Source: Halomonas elongata DSM 2581
Lineage (GTDB): Bacteria; Pseudomonadota; Gammaproteobacteria; Pseudomonadales; Halomonadaceae
Direction: 5' to 3'
Assembly: GCF_000196875.2 (NCBI RefSeq)
Contig: NC_014532.2
Span: 2,232,001 to 2,296,000, forward strand
Length of the DNA: 64,000 nucleotides
The translations under genes and the position numbers were made by a program. This document shows positions 11,295 through 20,558 of this stretch, in pieces (within the stretch, counting starts at the first letter, position 1; the number at the start of each line of letters is the position of its first letter). The notes beneath the pieces are model-generated. The model was not told where the DNA came from and did not search any database. It saw only the letters and a program-made list of their open reading frames with translations.

Positions 11295-12613
11295 GCGTCC
11301 TCCCGCTGCTGGCGACGCACCGACTGGTCGTAGGCCTGTTCGAAGACTTCCCAGAACAGCTTCTCGAAGCCCTGCTGCCGACCCGAGTTGAGCTCCTGGT
11401 AGTAGTGGCGATACATCTCCCAGGCCCAGCCGCCTTCGTCATCACCCTGGCGACCTGCACCGCGATAGGCATGAAAGCGCTTGAGCAAGGCATCCGGCGA
11501 GAAGGCATCGAGAATCGACTTGAGCGCCGTCCCGATGGCTTCCTCCACCGCGGCCTGGTGCTGTTGCTGGTGTTCGAGGCATTCGGTCACCGCCGCCGGC
11601 GCCGAGAGATGCACCGGGCTGCGCTGGGCCGCAAACAGTGTCGTCAGTGTCTGCTCATAGGGTTGCCCCAGGCGCAGCGGGTTGTCCTCGATGGGCTGCA
11701 GGCGACGGTCGCGCAGCGGATAACGGCTACCGTCGTGGGCCTGGTGCAGTGCCAGCAGGCCTTCCACGGTGGCCTTGAGGGTGCGCCCCGCCTCTTCGAG
11801 AAAGGCGTGCTGCTCGGCACTGTCACGGAAGCGCAACTCGCCGCCCAGGGTCTGCAGCAACGGTGAGGCGCCGACGTGGCCGACCTCTCCTGTTGGCTCG
11901 TCTTGCCAGCGCTCTTCGAGTTGCTCGCCGACCGAGCGTTCCAGATCGTTCAGCAGGTGTTCATTCATGTCGGGGTCCTCGTAACCTCGTTGCCTTGGTG
12001 CGGCCGGCGCACCAGCGGTAGCGCCCTGCCCGTCCAGGGCATCGAGCAGTTCGTGATGATCGTCCTCGCCGGCGATGGTCTCGTCGGCCAGCGCGGCCAT
12101 GGGATCCTGATGACGTTGCGCCGATGAAACCTCGCCCAGTGCCTCCAGCGGGTCATGCTGGGGCCGCGTCACGACGGCGGTGGCCGACACCGGCTCGGCG
12201 CCCTCCAGCGTCTCGTGTTCCTCGTCGACCAGGGTTGCCAGTGGCTGCACACCGGCGACAGCGGCCTGACGGTCGCCCATGTGCACCCGCAGCCAGTATT
12301 CCCCTACCTGCAACTCATCACCGTCGCGCAGCGCCACACGGCGCTCGCGACCGATCGGCAGAGTCGCGCGGTTGACGAAGGTCTGGCCACAGCGGTCGAT
12401 CAGGCAGAAACGACCGTCCAGGCGCTGGATCTCGGCATGGCCGGGGCGTACCCGGTTGGCGTGATCCTGCAGCAGCCAGTCGTCGGACGATCCGCTGCCC
12501 AGGGTTCCGCCCTCGGCCGGAAAGACGTGGCTGCTGGTCGAGCGGCCCTCGAGCCGTTCACTGTTGGTGACCACCAGAGTGATGGCCTGCTGCTGGGGAA
12601 ACGTCTCGTTCAT
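11291..12613 (-). CDS. tagH: TagH, FHA-domain T6SS regulator/scaffold
   Basis: This 440-residue protein has an N-terminal forkhead-associated domain (about 15-110: GTLGSGSSDDWLLQD, RPGHAEIQRLDGRFCLIDR, TFVNRATLPIGRERR), an acidic linker, and the C-terminal T6SS-FHA domain (LKSILDAFSPDALLKRFH, GWAWEMYRHYYQEL). FHA domains bind phosphothreonine. In T6SS loci with PpkA/PppA kinase-phosphatase pairs, Fha is the phosphorylated target. No such pair is visible here, so any phosphorylation control would need genes outside the window. It lies between tssG and tssJ. Confidence 0.93.
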   Translation of the reverse strand: MNETFPQQQAITLVVTNSERLEGRSTSSHVFPAEGGTLGSGSSDDWLLQDHANRVRPGHAEIQRLDGRFCLIDRCGQTFVNRATLPIGRERRVALRDGDELQVGEYWLRVHMGDRQAAVAGVQPLATLVDEEHETLEGAEPVSATAVVTRPQHDPLEALGEVSSAQRHQDPMAALADETIAGEDDHHELLDALDGQGATAGAPAAPRQRGYEDPDMNEHLLNDLERSVGEQLEERWQDEPTGEVGHVGASPLLQTLGGELRFRDSAEQHAFLEEAGRTLKATVEGLLALHQAHDGSRYPLRDRRLQPIEDNPLRLGQPYEQTLTTLFAAQRSPVHLSAPAAVTECLEHQQQHQAAVEEAIGTALKSILDAFSPDALLKRFHAYRGAGRQGDDEGGWAWEMYRHYYQELNSGRQQGFEKLFWEVFEQAYDQSVRRQQREDA

Positions 12614-12617
12614 GGGT

Positions 12618-13637
12618 TCACCGTGTCATCTGAATGCGCACCCGGCGTCGCTGGGCCGCCGTGCCTGCCTCGGGCTTGACGAAGGTCGTCCAGCCCAGTT
12701 GGCAACTGCCTCCTTCGCCCAGGCGCATGGGCTTCACGTCGCGCTCCAGGAGCTCGAGTTCCAGGTCATAGGCCAGAGGCTCACGCAGCACGAATTCCAT
12801 CAGGGTAAGCAGCGCCTGATGGTCGCGACCGTCGGGCAGGAAATCGCGGAAACGGGTCAAGTCCAGGCCGCGCATACGAAGTGCGAACTTGCCGCTGATA
12901 TCGTCGACCCAGCCGCCGGCGACCATATCCTGGCCCAATGTGGAACCGCTCAGGCCGCTACGAGTGCGCTGGTCCGATGGAATCTCGACCCGCCGGTGCA
13001 CCCAGGGCTCGATCTCGACGCCGTCGAGATCGAAGCAGTGGCCGACGATGCCCGCTACCACATCCGGCGAGCGCGAACGGCCAGCCAGCAGACCGGCATA
13101 GGCCAGCATCTTGCTCCAGTTGATCGGCGTCTCGCCGCGCAACCGCTCATCGGCCAACCCGACCAGGGAGAAGATTGCCGCCGAGAAACCGTCCTCGGCC
13201 CCGTCCTGGTAACGCACATGGTGGCGATACTTGCGCCAGCCGCGATGCAGAAGCGATAGCACCCGGTGGTTGAAGAGATTCAGGAAGTCCCCGGCCGCGC
13301 CTTCGCGATGCGCCTCGGCATGGGCCATGGCCTCCAGGTAGTAACCCGGCAATGGCGACTGGGCCCCCTGGAGCCCCAGGAAACTGACGCGCATGGTGTA
13401 ACGCTCGGCATCCTGGGGCTCCAGGGCGATAATGTCGCTGCCCGGAAAGCCCAACGAGGCCGACGCCTCGAAACGCACTCGCTCGGCGGCAGGATCGGCC
13501 TCCCGATCTCCTTCCAGATCGTCGCCGTAGTGCCGGTGAAGCAATTCCACCAGTTGATAGAAGTCGTAGCGCCGGGCCCCGTCGACCAGGGGGGCGAGCG
13601 CTACATCAGGGGCTGCTGGCCTGACTGCAAGGTCCAT
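12618..13637 (-). CDS. tssG: TssG baseplate protein
   Basis: TssG (339 residues from this start) is a baseplate wedge subunit that pairs with TssF. The N-terminus contains YDFYQLVELLHRH, followed by RVRFEASASLGFPGSDI and the LPGYYLE and FLNLFNHRVLSLLHR motifs, all characteristic of the family. The open frame runs much further upstream inside tssF. I chose the ATG at 13637 because it gives a normal TssG N-terminus and overlaps the tssF end by only 37 bases. The ribosome site is weak, which fits coupled translation. Confidence 0.92.
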   Translation of the reverse strand: MDLAVRPAAPDVALAPLVDGARRYDFYQLVELLHRHYGDDLEGDREADPAAERVRFEASASLGFPGSDIIALEPQDAERYTMRVSFLGLQGAQSPLPGYYLEAMAHAEAHREGAAGDFLNLFNHRVLSLLHRGWRKYRHHVRYQDGAEDGFSAAIFSLVGLADERLRGETPINWSKMLAYAGLLAGRSRSPDVVAGIVGHCFDLDGVEIEPWVHRRVEIPSDQRTRSGLSGSTLGQDMVAGGWVDDISGKFALRMRGLDLTRFRDFLPDGRDHQALLTLMEFVLREPLAYDLELELLERDVKPMRLGEGGSCQLGWTTFVKPEAGTAAQRRRVRIQMTR

Positions 13638-15364
13638 GCGTAGCGCTCGCGGTTGTGAAGGTTGGTGACGTGCAACTCGTGGAAGGAGTTGATGCTGGCG
13701 TACAGCGAGAAGAACCGGGACAGCACGCTGGCGAACAGGAAGAGACTCCCCTCGTCGCCGAAGGCTTCCTGATCCAGGGTCATCTCGGAGCGCAGCCCGC
13801 GTACTGGCAGGCCACGGTAAAGCCGGTCCACCGGCTCGGTCTTGATATCGATGATGCCGGCCAGGCGCTTCTGGGCGATGCGCTCGGCCTGGCGGTCGAC
13901 CAGCGCCCGGAAGTCGTAGACCCGCAGCACCGACCGCAGGGCGTCGCGGTCGAGCAATGACAGGTAATTCAGCGACAGATTGGAAATCAGCGTCCACAGC
14001 AGACTGCCGTCCAGGGTCGGTCGCATGGTCGGGGTCGGCCGGATGATATTGCGAAACTCGGCAAAGGCCGGACTATCCTCGGTGGGCACGCAGATATCGC
14101 CGACCGTCAGCCGCTCGGGCAGTTCGCGATTGCTGCAGGTCAGGCGCAGCGAGATGGTCTCGCGCAGCCCCAGACAAGCCTGCTCGTCGCCACGCACGAA
14201 GGCGATGTCGTGGTCGAAACCGTCGCCACGCAGGCTGTCGCGCACACGCACCCGGTAGTAGCGCGCTTCACGCCCCCGATCGCGCTCGATCTGGTGCTCG
14301 AAACTCTCGAAAGGCACGTATCGGCGAGGCTCTCCGCGGATGCGCCCACTCTCGCTCTCCAGCCATCCCTCCACATCATCGACGCTGAACACCTCGTAAT
14401 GCGACGGGAAGCGGCTGCTGGGACGGATACGATATTCGCTGCGCTCGCCACTGAGGTCCACCGGGTCGGCGTCATGGGCGAAGAGGTTGATCGCCGGCGT
14501 GCAGTACAGCGCCAGGCTGTCGTCCCCTACCCGGGCATCCGCCGGCAGGGTACGCGAGAAGGTGAAGCGCAACGTCATCCGCTCGGCCAGACGCGCCGGC
14601 AGGTAATCGCCCAGGCGCTGCAGGTCGAAGAACTGGAAGGCCTCGGGGAAGCACAGGTATTCCTGCAGGATGCGATAGCCCTGGTAGACGTTGCGCGGAT
14701 ACGGCAGCAGCGCATCCTCGGCAGCGAAGCCCACCGGCGCCAACAGGTGCGTGGGCAGCGGCAGGCGCAGGCCGTCGACTTCCAGTTCGATACCGGCCAG
14801 GTAGTGGCTCATCCACAGATAAAGGGTACGGGCCGTGTAGCCATTGCCGCCCAGGTGCAGGCGCAGGTCGCCCACGCCCAGGGCATCGAGGGGCTGATCG
14901 CTGTGCACCGCCAGATCCAGCTCGACCACCGAGGCCTCACGGGAATGGTGCGCCGTGACCCCATCGTGGGCCAGTGGGTAGAGCGTCAGCTCGTGGCAGG
15001 TACGAAAACTGCAAGCCGTACCCTCGACCTCGCGGCTGGCCAGGCTGGTACCACGAGGTACGGTCTGGGCGCCGCTCAGCCCGTGCCAGTGCGGGGTGAA
15101 TTGCATCACCGTCATGCTCGGCACCGGCCGCAGGTAGTTGGGCCACAACATGCCGATCAACGAGTGAGTCAGCTCGGGGAACTCGTCATCGACCTTCTCC
15201 CGCAACCGGCCCGACAGGAAGGCGAAGCCCTCGAGCAGGCGCTCGACATCGGGATCGGTGCTCTGCTCGGACAGAAAACGGCTGAGTCCGGGATTGCCCT
15301 CGGCAAACTCCCGCCCCTGACGCTTCAGAAAGTCCAGTTCGTCCCGGTAGTAGCGGTTCAGCAT
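13601..15364 (-). CDS. tssF: TssF baseplate protein
   Basis: TssF (587 residues) is the larger baseplate wedge protein. It opens with MLNRYYRDELDFLKRQGREF and has FAFLSGRLREKVDDEFPELT, LLGMLWPNY-type and VPRGTSL motifs, all standard for the family. It lies seven bases after tssE and overlaps tssG. Length and start are normal. Confidence 0.95.
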   Translation of the reverse strand: MLNRYYRDELDFLKRQGREFAEGNPGLSRFLSEQSTDPDVERLLEGFAFLSGRLREKVDDEFPELTHSLIGMLWPNYLRPVPSMTVMQFTPHWHGLSGAQTVPRGTSLASREVEGTACSFRTCHELTLYPLAHDGVTAHHSREASVVELDLAVHSDQPLDALGVGDLRLHLGGNGYTARTLYLWMSHYLAGIELEVDGLRLPLPTHLLAPVGFAAEDALLPYPRNVYQGYRILQEYLCFPEAFQFFDLQRLGDYLPARLAERMTLRFTFSRTLPADARVGDDSLALYCTPAINLFAHDADPVDLSGERSEYRIRPSSRFPSHYEVFSVDDVEGWLESESGRIRGEPRRYVPFESFEHQIERDRGREARYYRVRVRDSLRGDGFDHDIAFVRGDEQACLGLRETISLRLTCSNRELPERLTVGDICVPTEDSPAFAEFRNIIRPTPTMRPTLDGSLLWTLISNLSLNYLSLLDRDALRSVLRVYDFRALVDRQAERIAQKRLAGIIDIKTEPVDRLYRGLPVRGLRSEMTLDQEAFGDEGSLFLFASVLSRFFSLYASINSFHELHVTNLHNRERYAWTLQSGQQPLM

Positions 15365-15371
15365 GTCGGTC

Positions 15372-15806
15372 TCAGTTCAGGCACTGGTAGCGCTTGTCGT
15401 TGAGCAGCAGGTCGATGGTGGTCTGGGTCGAATCATGCCCCAGGTCCAGAGTGGCCTGGACCTGGAAGCGCAACTGCAACGGGGTACCCTCGTTGGGCAG
15501 TGTCTCGACCTGAACGCGACTCACCCGCGGCTCGAAGCGCTCGATGCACTCGCGTATGGCACGCTCGACCTTGAGTTCGAGGTCAAGCACACCGAGCGTG
15601 GCGTCATTGAAGTCGAGCAGACCCAGCTCCGGGGCACATTCGCTGTGCCCCGGATGGCTGTTGAGCAGGTCGACCAGGTGTCGCTTGATGGAGGCCAGGG
15701 TGGCCTCGACTGCTTCGTCGCCCTCCGGTGCCGGACGCGCCGGCGACGACAGGCGCTCGAACAACCGAGCACCGAGCAGTCCGCTTCGATCCCTGAAAGC
15801 GGTCAT
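15372..15806 (-). CDS. tssE: TssE, gp25-like baseplate protein
   Basis: This 144-residue protein is the phage T4 gp25 homologue of the T6SS baseplate, where sheath assembly starts. It shows the family hallmarks LLNSHPGHSECAPELGLLDF and IRECIERFEPRVSRVQV. The open frame extends upstream through the tssC end. The ATG at 15806, four bases after the tssC stop, gives the usual N-terminus (MTAFRDRSGLLGARLFERL). Confidence 0.93.
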   Translation of the reverse strand: MTAFRDRSGLLGARLFERLSSPARPAPEGDEAVEATLASIKRHLVDLLNSHPGHSECAPELGLLDFNDATLGVLDLELKVERAIRECIERFEPRVSRVQVETLPNEGTPLQLRFQVQATLDLGHDSTQTTIDLLLNDKRYQCLN

Positions 15807-15810
15807 GGAC

Positions 15811-17298
15811 TCAATCCTTGTCGAGACGGCCCACCAGCGACAGTTCGAAGTTGGCACCCATGTACTTGAAATGCGGGCGTACTGCCAGCGACACCTGGTA
15901 CCAGCCCGGATCGCCTTCCACGTCGGAGACCTGCACCGAGGCGGCACGCAGCGGGCGTCGGCTACGCACATCGGCGGGCGGATTCTCCTGATCTGCGACG
16001 TACTGGCGGATCCAGGTGTTGAGTTCACGCTCGAGATCCTGGCGCTCCTTCCAGGAGCCTATCTGTTCGCGCTGCAGCACCTTGATGTAGTGAGCCAGGC
16101 GATTGACGATGAACAGATAAGGCAACTGGGTGCCGAGCTTGTAGTTGGTCTCGGCCTCGCGCCCTTCGGGCGTGTTGGGGAAGGACTTGGGCTTCTGCAC
16201 CGAGTTGGCGGAAAAGAAGGCGGCGTTGTCACTGCCCTTGCGCATGGTCAGCGAGATGAAACCTTCCTCGGCCATCTCGAACTCGCGACGGTCGGTAATC
16301 AACACCTCGGTGGGAATCTTGTTCTGCACCTGACCCAACGCTTCATAGGTGTGCATCGGCAGATTCTCCACTGCCCCGCCGCTCTGCGGACCAATGATGT
16401 TCGGGCACCAACGATACTTGGCAAAGCTGTCGTTCAGGCGCTCTGCGAGCAGGTAGGCGGTATTGCCCCACAGGTAATCGTCGTGGCTCTCGCTGACCGA
16501 CTCCTGGTAATGGAAGGACTTGACCGGATTCTCTACCGGATCGTAGGGCGTGCGCAGCAGGAAGCGCGGCGCCGTCAGCCCCAGGTAGCGAGCATCCTCG
16601 GACTCGCGCAGATTGCGCCAGCGGGCGTATTTCGGCCCTTCGAAGATCGCCTTGAAGTCCTTGATGTTGGGCAGCTCCTCGAAGCTGTCGATGCCGAAGA
16701 AGCTCGGCGCCACCGAGGACAGGAAGGGTGCGTGGGACATCGCCCCGACCGAGGCAGCATACTGCAGCAACTTGATGTCCGGGCCCGAGGGCGTGAAATC
16801 GTAATGCCCGATCATCGCCGCCACCGGCTCGCCGCCGAACTGGCCATACTCGGCGGCATAGACATGCTGATAGAGCCCGCTCTGGCTGATCTCGGAGGCG
16901 AACTCGAAGTCCTCGAGCAACTCCTCCTTGGTGGCATGCAGCACGTTGAGCTTGATGTTCTCGCGGAAATCGGTGCGATCGACCAACAACTTGAGGCCAC
17001 GCCAGGCCGATTCCAGATGCTGGAACTCCTGATCGTGGAGAATCTCGTCGACTTGGTGACCGATCTTGCGATCCAGCTCGACGATCATGCGATCGACGAC
17101 CGACTTGTTGACCTGCTGCTGACCGTCATCGCTCTTGAGCAGCTCACTGATGAAAGCTGCGACCCCCTGCTTGGCCACGTCGTAGCCTTCATCAGCAGGA
17201 GCCATACGTGTCTTGGCCATCACCTGATCAAGCAGGGAGACGTCTTCGGTGCTCTCGGTAGCCTGGCTCTGAGCCTGGGATTGGGTAGATTCGGTCAT
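15811..17298 (-). CDS. tssC: TssC large sheath protein
   Basis: TssC (495 residues) co-assembles with TssB into the contractile sheath. The protein is highly conserved: AWRGLKLLVDRTDF, LLEDFEFASEISQSGLY, VYAAEYGQFGGEPVAAMIG, and the C-terminal VSLAVRPHFKYMGANFELSLVGRLD. It starts with a Gln/Ser/Thr-rich segment and lies 30 bases after tssB. No hcp gene follows it; hcp is nearly 10 kb upstream. Confidence 0.97.
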   Translation of the reverse strand: MTESTQSQAQSQATESTEDVSLLDQVMAKTRMAPADEGYDVAKQGVAAFISELLKSDDGQQQVNKSVVDRMIVELDRKIGHQVDEILHDQEFQHLESAWRGLKLLVDRTDFRENIKLNVLHATKEELLEDFEFASEISQSGLYQHVYAAEYGQFGGEPVAAMIGHYDFTPSGPDIKLLQYAASVGAMSHAPFLSSVAPSFFGIDSFEELPNIKDFKAIFEGPKYARWRNLRESEDARYLGLTAPRFLLRTPYDPVENPVKSFHYQESVSESHDDYLWGNTAYLLAERLNDSFAKYRWCPNIIGPQSGGAVENLPMHTYEALGQVQNKIPTEVLITDRREFEMAEEGFISLTMRKGSDNAAFFSANSVQKPKSFPNTPEGREAETNYKLGTQLPYLFIVNRLAHYIKVLQREQIGSWKERQDLERELNTWIRQYVADQENPPADVRSRRPLRAASVQVSDVEGDPGWYQVSLAVRPHFKYMGANFELSLVGRLDKD

Positions 17299-17328
17299 GA
17301 TGCGTGCCTCGCCTCCATGCAGGAAAAA

Positions 17329-17847
17329 TCAGGAATCGCTCGAGGGGGATTCGCTGTCGAGAAGTTCGAGCTCGTTCAACAGCTGGTCCCGGGTCTCGGG
17401 ACTCTCAATCAAGGCCTGCAGGCGTTCCCGGAAGGCCGGCACGTTGCCGAGGGGCCCCTTGAGAGCCACCAGCGCCTCGCGCAGCTCGACCAGCTTGCGC
17501 AGCTCAGGCACCTGGCGCGCCACGCTGTCTGGCGCGAAGTCCTGCAGAGAGTTGAACTGCAGATCGACCCCCAGTTCGCGGGCCTCATCTTCATCACCTT
17601 CCTCGAGACGGTTCGGCACGCTGGTCCGCAGCCCGAGACCAGCCTCGCGCATCACGGACTGGAAGTTGTCCTTGTTCACCGAGACGGCTTCGCGCTCCTC
17701 GATGGGAGTCTCTTCGACGCCGCCCTTGAAATCACCGACCACCAGAAGCTTCTGGGGCAGTTCGGTGTCGGCCTGCTTATCTCCGGTGGCGGGAACGTAC
17801 TTGATATTGATGCGCTCTTTGGGCGCAACGGACCCTTCCTTGGACAT
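17329..17847 (-). CDS. tssB: TssB small sheath protein
   Basis: TssB (172 residues) is the partner of TssC in the sheath. It has the family N-terminus (SKEGSVAPKERINIKYVPATG), LPQKLLVVGDFKG and the NKDNFQSVM motif. It is the first gene of the structural operon, with a 455-base gap upstream that contains a possible sigma-54 promoter. Confidence 0.96.
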   Translation of the reverse strand: MSKEGSVAPKERINIKYVPATGDKQADTELPQKLLVVGDFKGGVEETPIEEREAVSVNKDNFQSVMREAGLGLRTSVPNRLEEGDEDEARELGVDLQFNSLQDFAPDSVARQVPELRKLVELREALVALKGPLGNVPAFRERLQALIESPETRDQLLNELELLDSESPSSDS

Positions 17848-17931
17848 GGCGAACCTTCTCTCTGCAAATGATGACTCGATTCGGGCTTGCCCGACCGCCC
17901 TCCCCGAACCTGCTGGATCGGAGCAAACGAT

Positions 17932-17947
17932 CGCGACAAACGTGCCT
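17932..17947 (-). promoter_or_regulatory. Possible sigma-54 (-24/-12) promoter for the tss operon
   Basis: Read on the minus strand, AGGCACGTTTGTCGCG matches the -24/-12 pattern: GGCACG, then GG to GC spacing of exactly ten bases, with TCGC in place of TTGC. A start site near 17922 would leave a leader of about 75 bases before tssB. VasH in the same operon supports sigma-54 use. The -12 element is imperfect and no GCAAG-N2-CTTGC palindrome was found upstream, so this is tentative. Confidence 0.4.
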
Positions 17948-18302
17948 CAGCCCGTCAAACGGCGAGGAGTGGGCCGGTCAACCGACCCGTTGAAAGCCCG
18001 CGAGCATAACACCCATCGCCTCGCTGTAGAATGCCATATCAAAAGCCGGCGGAATGTAAAACAACATTATCTAATACACACCCCACCTCAACAAATGTCA
18101 CCAAAATCTTCCAATATCAGCGAATTTGAAGGGATCATTGCACGGACCCATACCCCCGATTGCCCTTGTAGGAAATATCGTACAAAAGAAAAATGAAATC
18201 ACTTACACAAAGAAATTCTGCGGCAGGTCATGAAGTGCTACCTCCACTACAGCGCGCCCATTCCCCTGGCCCGAACCATACGGGCGACACCGCAACCTTG
18301 GC
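17948..18302. other. AT-richer intergenic region upstream of tssB
   Basis: No coding sequence is supported here. It lies between the DUF6708-like gene and tssB and is clearly more AT-rich than its flanks from about 18,040 to 18,200. It contains a TCAAC-N6-GTTGA inverted repeat at about 17,978-17,993 that could be a protein site. No convincing terminator with a T-tract was seen for the upstream effector operon. Confidence 0.5.
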
Positions 18303-19355
18303 TTACGCCATGGAAGTGGGCCGCTGCTCCCGATATACCGCCATCTCTACCTGCCCAAGCCTGGGAGTCAGCAGACACCGCTGTTGTTGCCAGGGATAAT
18401 CCATCTGGGCCTTGAGCAAGGCGGCCCCCTCTCCCTCCTTCCAGGCCTCGATATCGAGATCGCGCCAATAGCGCGGATCACGCCCCGTCTTGCGGTCGTG
18501 CTCCGCCGTCACGGGGTCGCAATCCCGGAATGGCTCCAGGCGAGGCACATCGGGAAGGGGCTGAGAGACATCCATGTAACGCTGCAGCATGTCCCACTGA
18601 GCATGGACTTCCTGCTTGTGCGCCACCGTCTGGCTGAACGAGGTATGGTGGAACTCCGTCCCTGTATAGCGATGCACCAGCATCAGCTTGTAGAACACCC
18701 CGCCGCGCTGGACCACACGTTCGACATAGCCATCAAATTCAATAAAAGGGGCTACAAGGGGAGTTTTCTTCTTCCCTTGGGCCATGCTTACACGGCCAGT
18801 TTGGCGGTTGAATTCGCTACACCTATCCTCGGTGTAGCGGTCGAACCAGCGATGCAGCAAGGCGCGAAGAGGATGAAATAGCCACACGATAAAGTTCATA
18901 ACAATTTGAGATGAATAGACAGCTACCACGATAGCGGCAAAAGAACCAAGCAGTGCCATAAAAACTGTTACAAAAGCGCCAAGAGCTTCCCTACCAAACA
19001 ATAGTGGTGGAATATTGATTGTTGAATACCAAACAATGCCTAGCAAAGTCATGAGCCAAATAACGGGCACGGCCATGAGAAGAATGGACAATCCCATCTG
19101 ACTCTTAAGAAACCGAATCCGCTCATGGCTCCACCACCAATCCTGAGACTTATAAAACTCCGGGGGCTGTTTCTCCTGATACTGAACAACCCCGGCATCA
19201 TCACAGAGTTGCTGGTAAGGTTCGATGTCGGCGTAGTCACCAAACGGCAACAGGTCTTCTCCCATCCGCTCACGAAGCTTGGGAGACTCAGGCAGCGGCG
19301 GAATGGCCGCAGCGCGATAGGCATCCTCGGCATAGGAAGTTTGCTGCAGACTCAT
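18303..19355 (-). CDS. DUF6708-like T6SS-associated membrane protein
   Basis: This 350-residue protein has two hydrophobic segments in its first half (about 92-115, GLSILLMAVPVIWLMTLLGIVWY, and about 128-152). They are followed by a basic region and a conserved-looking domain with FNRQTGRV, FIEFDGYVERVVQRGG and LVHRYTGTEFHH. This pattern resembles DUF6708 proteins, which are often encoded beside VgrG and effector genes. The ATG at 19355 follows GGTGGAGG. As the last gene of the vgrG module it could be an immunity protein or an accessory factor. Its function is unknown and the family call is from memory. Confidence 0.6.
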   Translation of the reverse strand: MSLQQTSYAEDAYRAAAIPPLPESPKLRERMGEDLLPFGDYADIEPYQQLCDDAGVVQYQEKQPPEFYKSQDWWWSHERIRFLKSQMGLSILLMAVPVIWLMTLLGIVWYSTINIPPLLFGREALGAFVTVFMALLGSFAAIVVAVYSSQIVMNFIVWLFHPLRALLHRWFDRYTEDRCSEFNRQTGRVSMAQGKKKTPLVAPFIEFDGYVERVVQRGGVFYKLMLVHRYTGTEFHHTSFSQTVAHKQEVHAQWDMLQRYMDVSQPLPDVPRLEPFRDCDPVTAEHDRKTGRDPRYWRDLDIEAWKEGEGAALLKAQMDYPWQQQRCLLTPRLGQVEMAVYREQRPTSMA

Positions 19356-19385
19356 AGCCGAACCTCCACCTCGGTGATCGACCAA

Positions 19386-19577
19386 AATACATGGCCTCTA
19401 CCATCGCCAGCCTCAGCGGCTTGCTCCAAGTATGGCTGCACCTCGATCTATTCATGCTGCTCTAAAGACGCCTGCCCCGCCCTTGGCAGTCCGAACCAAG
19501 GGCTCGAGGGCAGAAGCCGACAGAGGACATACCAGCCATGCCAAGACCAGCATCGCAGAGGGCCATGAGCATCGCAT
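19386..19577 (-). pseudogene. Decayed copy of the Sel1-repeat gene
   Basis: Directly after the Sel1 gene stop, a short frame begins MRCSWPSAM and continues through a signal-like stretch into ALEPLVRTAKGGAGVF. This parallels ALEPEVQAAKDEGMQLY at the start of the intact gene. After a stop and lost sequence, another frame reads PYLEQAAEAGD, identical to the intact copy, and a one-base shift then gives VEAMYFG against VEAMYYMG. I read this as a truncated, frameshifted tandem duplicate. Confidence 0.72.
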
Positions 19578-19578
19578 T

Positions 19579-20556
19579 TTAGAAGCCAAAACGCGGGGGA
19601 AAGTTGGATAGAGGTGGCTGCTTATGTAGCCATTCATCGGCTATAGATTTTGCTTCTTCACGCTGTTCATCTGTTACTTGGTCGCGACGAAGCCGCATAC
19701 TTCTCTCTGATGACGGGCCACCTACTTCTTCATTAATGGCATATAGAATTGCCCAGCCTATAACAGGCTTTTTTTCAGTATTGCAGCGAGGTGCATCATC
19801 AGGATCCAGGTAGCAATTTGCTAGCCATTTACGGCCGTTAAGATCTCCGCCCTCGGATGATTTTACCGTCCACTCCCATGCTTCTTCATACCTTTCAAGA
19901 TTGCTTAGAACAGCAGACAACGCATCCATCGCCGGCACATAGCCCTGCTCAGCGGCCTTTCTAAACCATTCCTCGGCAGCCTCCAAACGCCTGGACTCCA
20001 AGAAGTACCAGCCCTGGCCACCACGAATATTCATGCCTAGCCGCGTCTGGGCTTCGGGATTGCCCGCTTCCGCCGCTTTTTCCAGCCAGTCGACGCCCTC
20101 ACCTCTATCGTCCATCAGGCGGTAGACATGGTAGAGCGCCAGCATGGCGTCAGTATCACCGGCCTCAGCCCTGGGCAAGGTCTCGGCCAGGGCTTTCTCG
20201 CGCCAGCCCTCGGCGTCCTCCGGACACTCATCACCGGCGATGCAGGCACCGCCCTCGAAAAGCCGCAACATGGCATAGGGATCGCCCTGTTCGGCTGCCT
20301 TCAGATACCAGTTCATGGCTTTAAGCGTCATTCCGCCCATCTTCTGGCGTCGCTCTGCCTCGCCCATGTAGTACATGGCCTCCACATCGCCGGCCTCGGC
20401 GGCTTGTTCCAAATACGGCAAGGCTCTTGTCGACTCACCGATATTATAGAGCTGCATGCCTTCGTCCTTGGCAGCCTGAACCTCAGGCTCAAGTGCGGCG
20501 GCGATGCCGGGAAGAGTCAGCAATATAATGGTGAAAAGATGGTGGGCAAGGCGCAT
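19579..20556 (-). CDS. Secreted Sel1-repeat (TPR-like) protein
   Basis: This 325-residue protein has a signal peptide (MRLAHHLFTIILLTLPGIAAA) followed by several Sel1 repeats (PYLEQAAEAGDVEAMYYMGE, WYLKAAEQGDPYAMLRL, WLEKAAEAGNPEAQTRLG, WFRKAAEQGYVPAMDAL). It is probably periplasmic. Sel1-repeat proteins next to T6SS effectors are often immunity or accessory proteins. It lies two bases after the large effector gene in the same direction, so an immunity role is plausible but unproven. A decayed second copy follows immediately. Confidence 0.8.
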   Translation of the reverse strand: MRLAHHLFTIILLTLPGIAAALEPEVQAAKDEGMQLYNIGESTRALPYLEQAAEAGDVEAMYYMGEAERRQKMGGMTLKAMNWYLKAAEQGDPYAMLRLFEGGACIAGDECPEDAEGWREKALAETLPRAEAGDTDAMLALYHVYRLMDDRGEGVDWLEKAAEAGNPEAQTRLGMNIRGGQGWYFLESRRLEAAEEWFRKAAEQGYVPAMDALSAVLSNLERYEEAWEWTVKSSEGGDLNGRKWLANCYLDPDDAPRCNTEKKPVIGWAILYAINEEVGGPSSERSMRLRRDQVTDEQREEAKSIADEWLHKQPPLSNFPPRFGF

Positions 20557-20558
20557 CC

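Noticed and set aside
18010..18035. TGGCATTCTACAGC as the sigma-54 promoter of tssB
   Set aside because: The GG to GC spacing is nine rather than ten bases; the element at 17932-17947 fits better.
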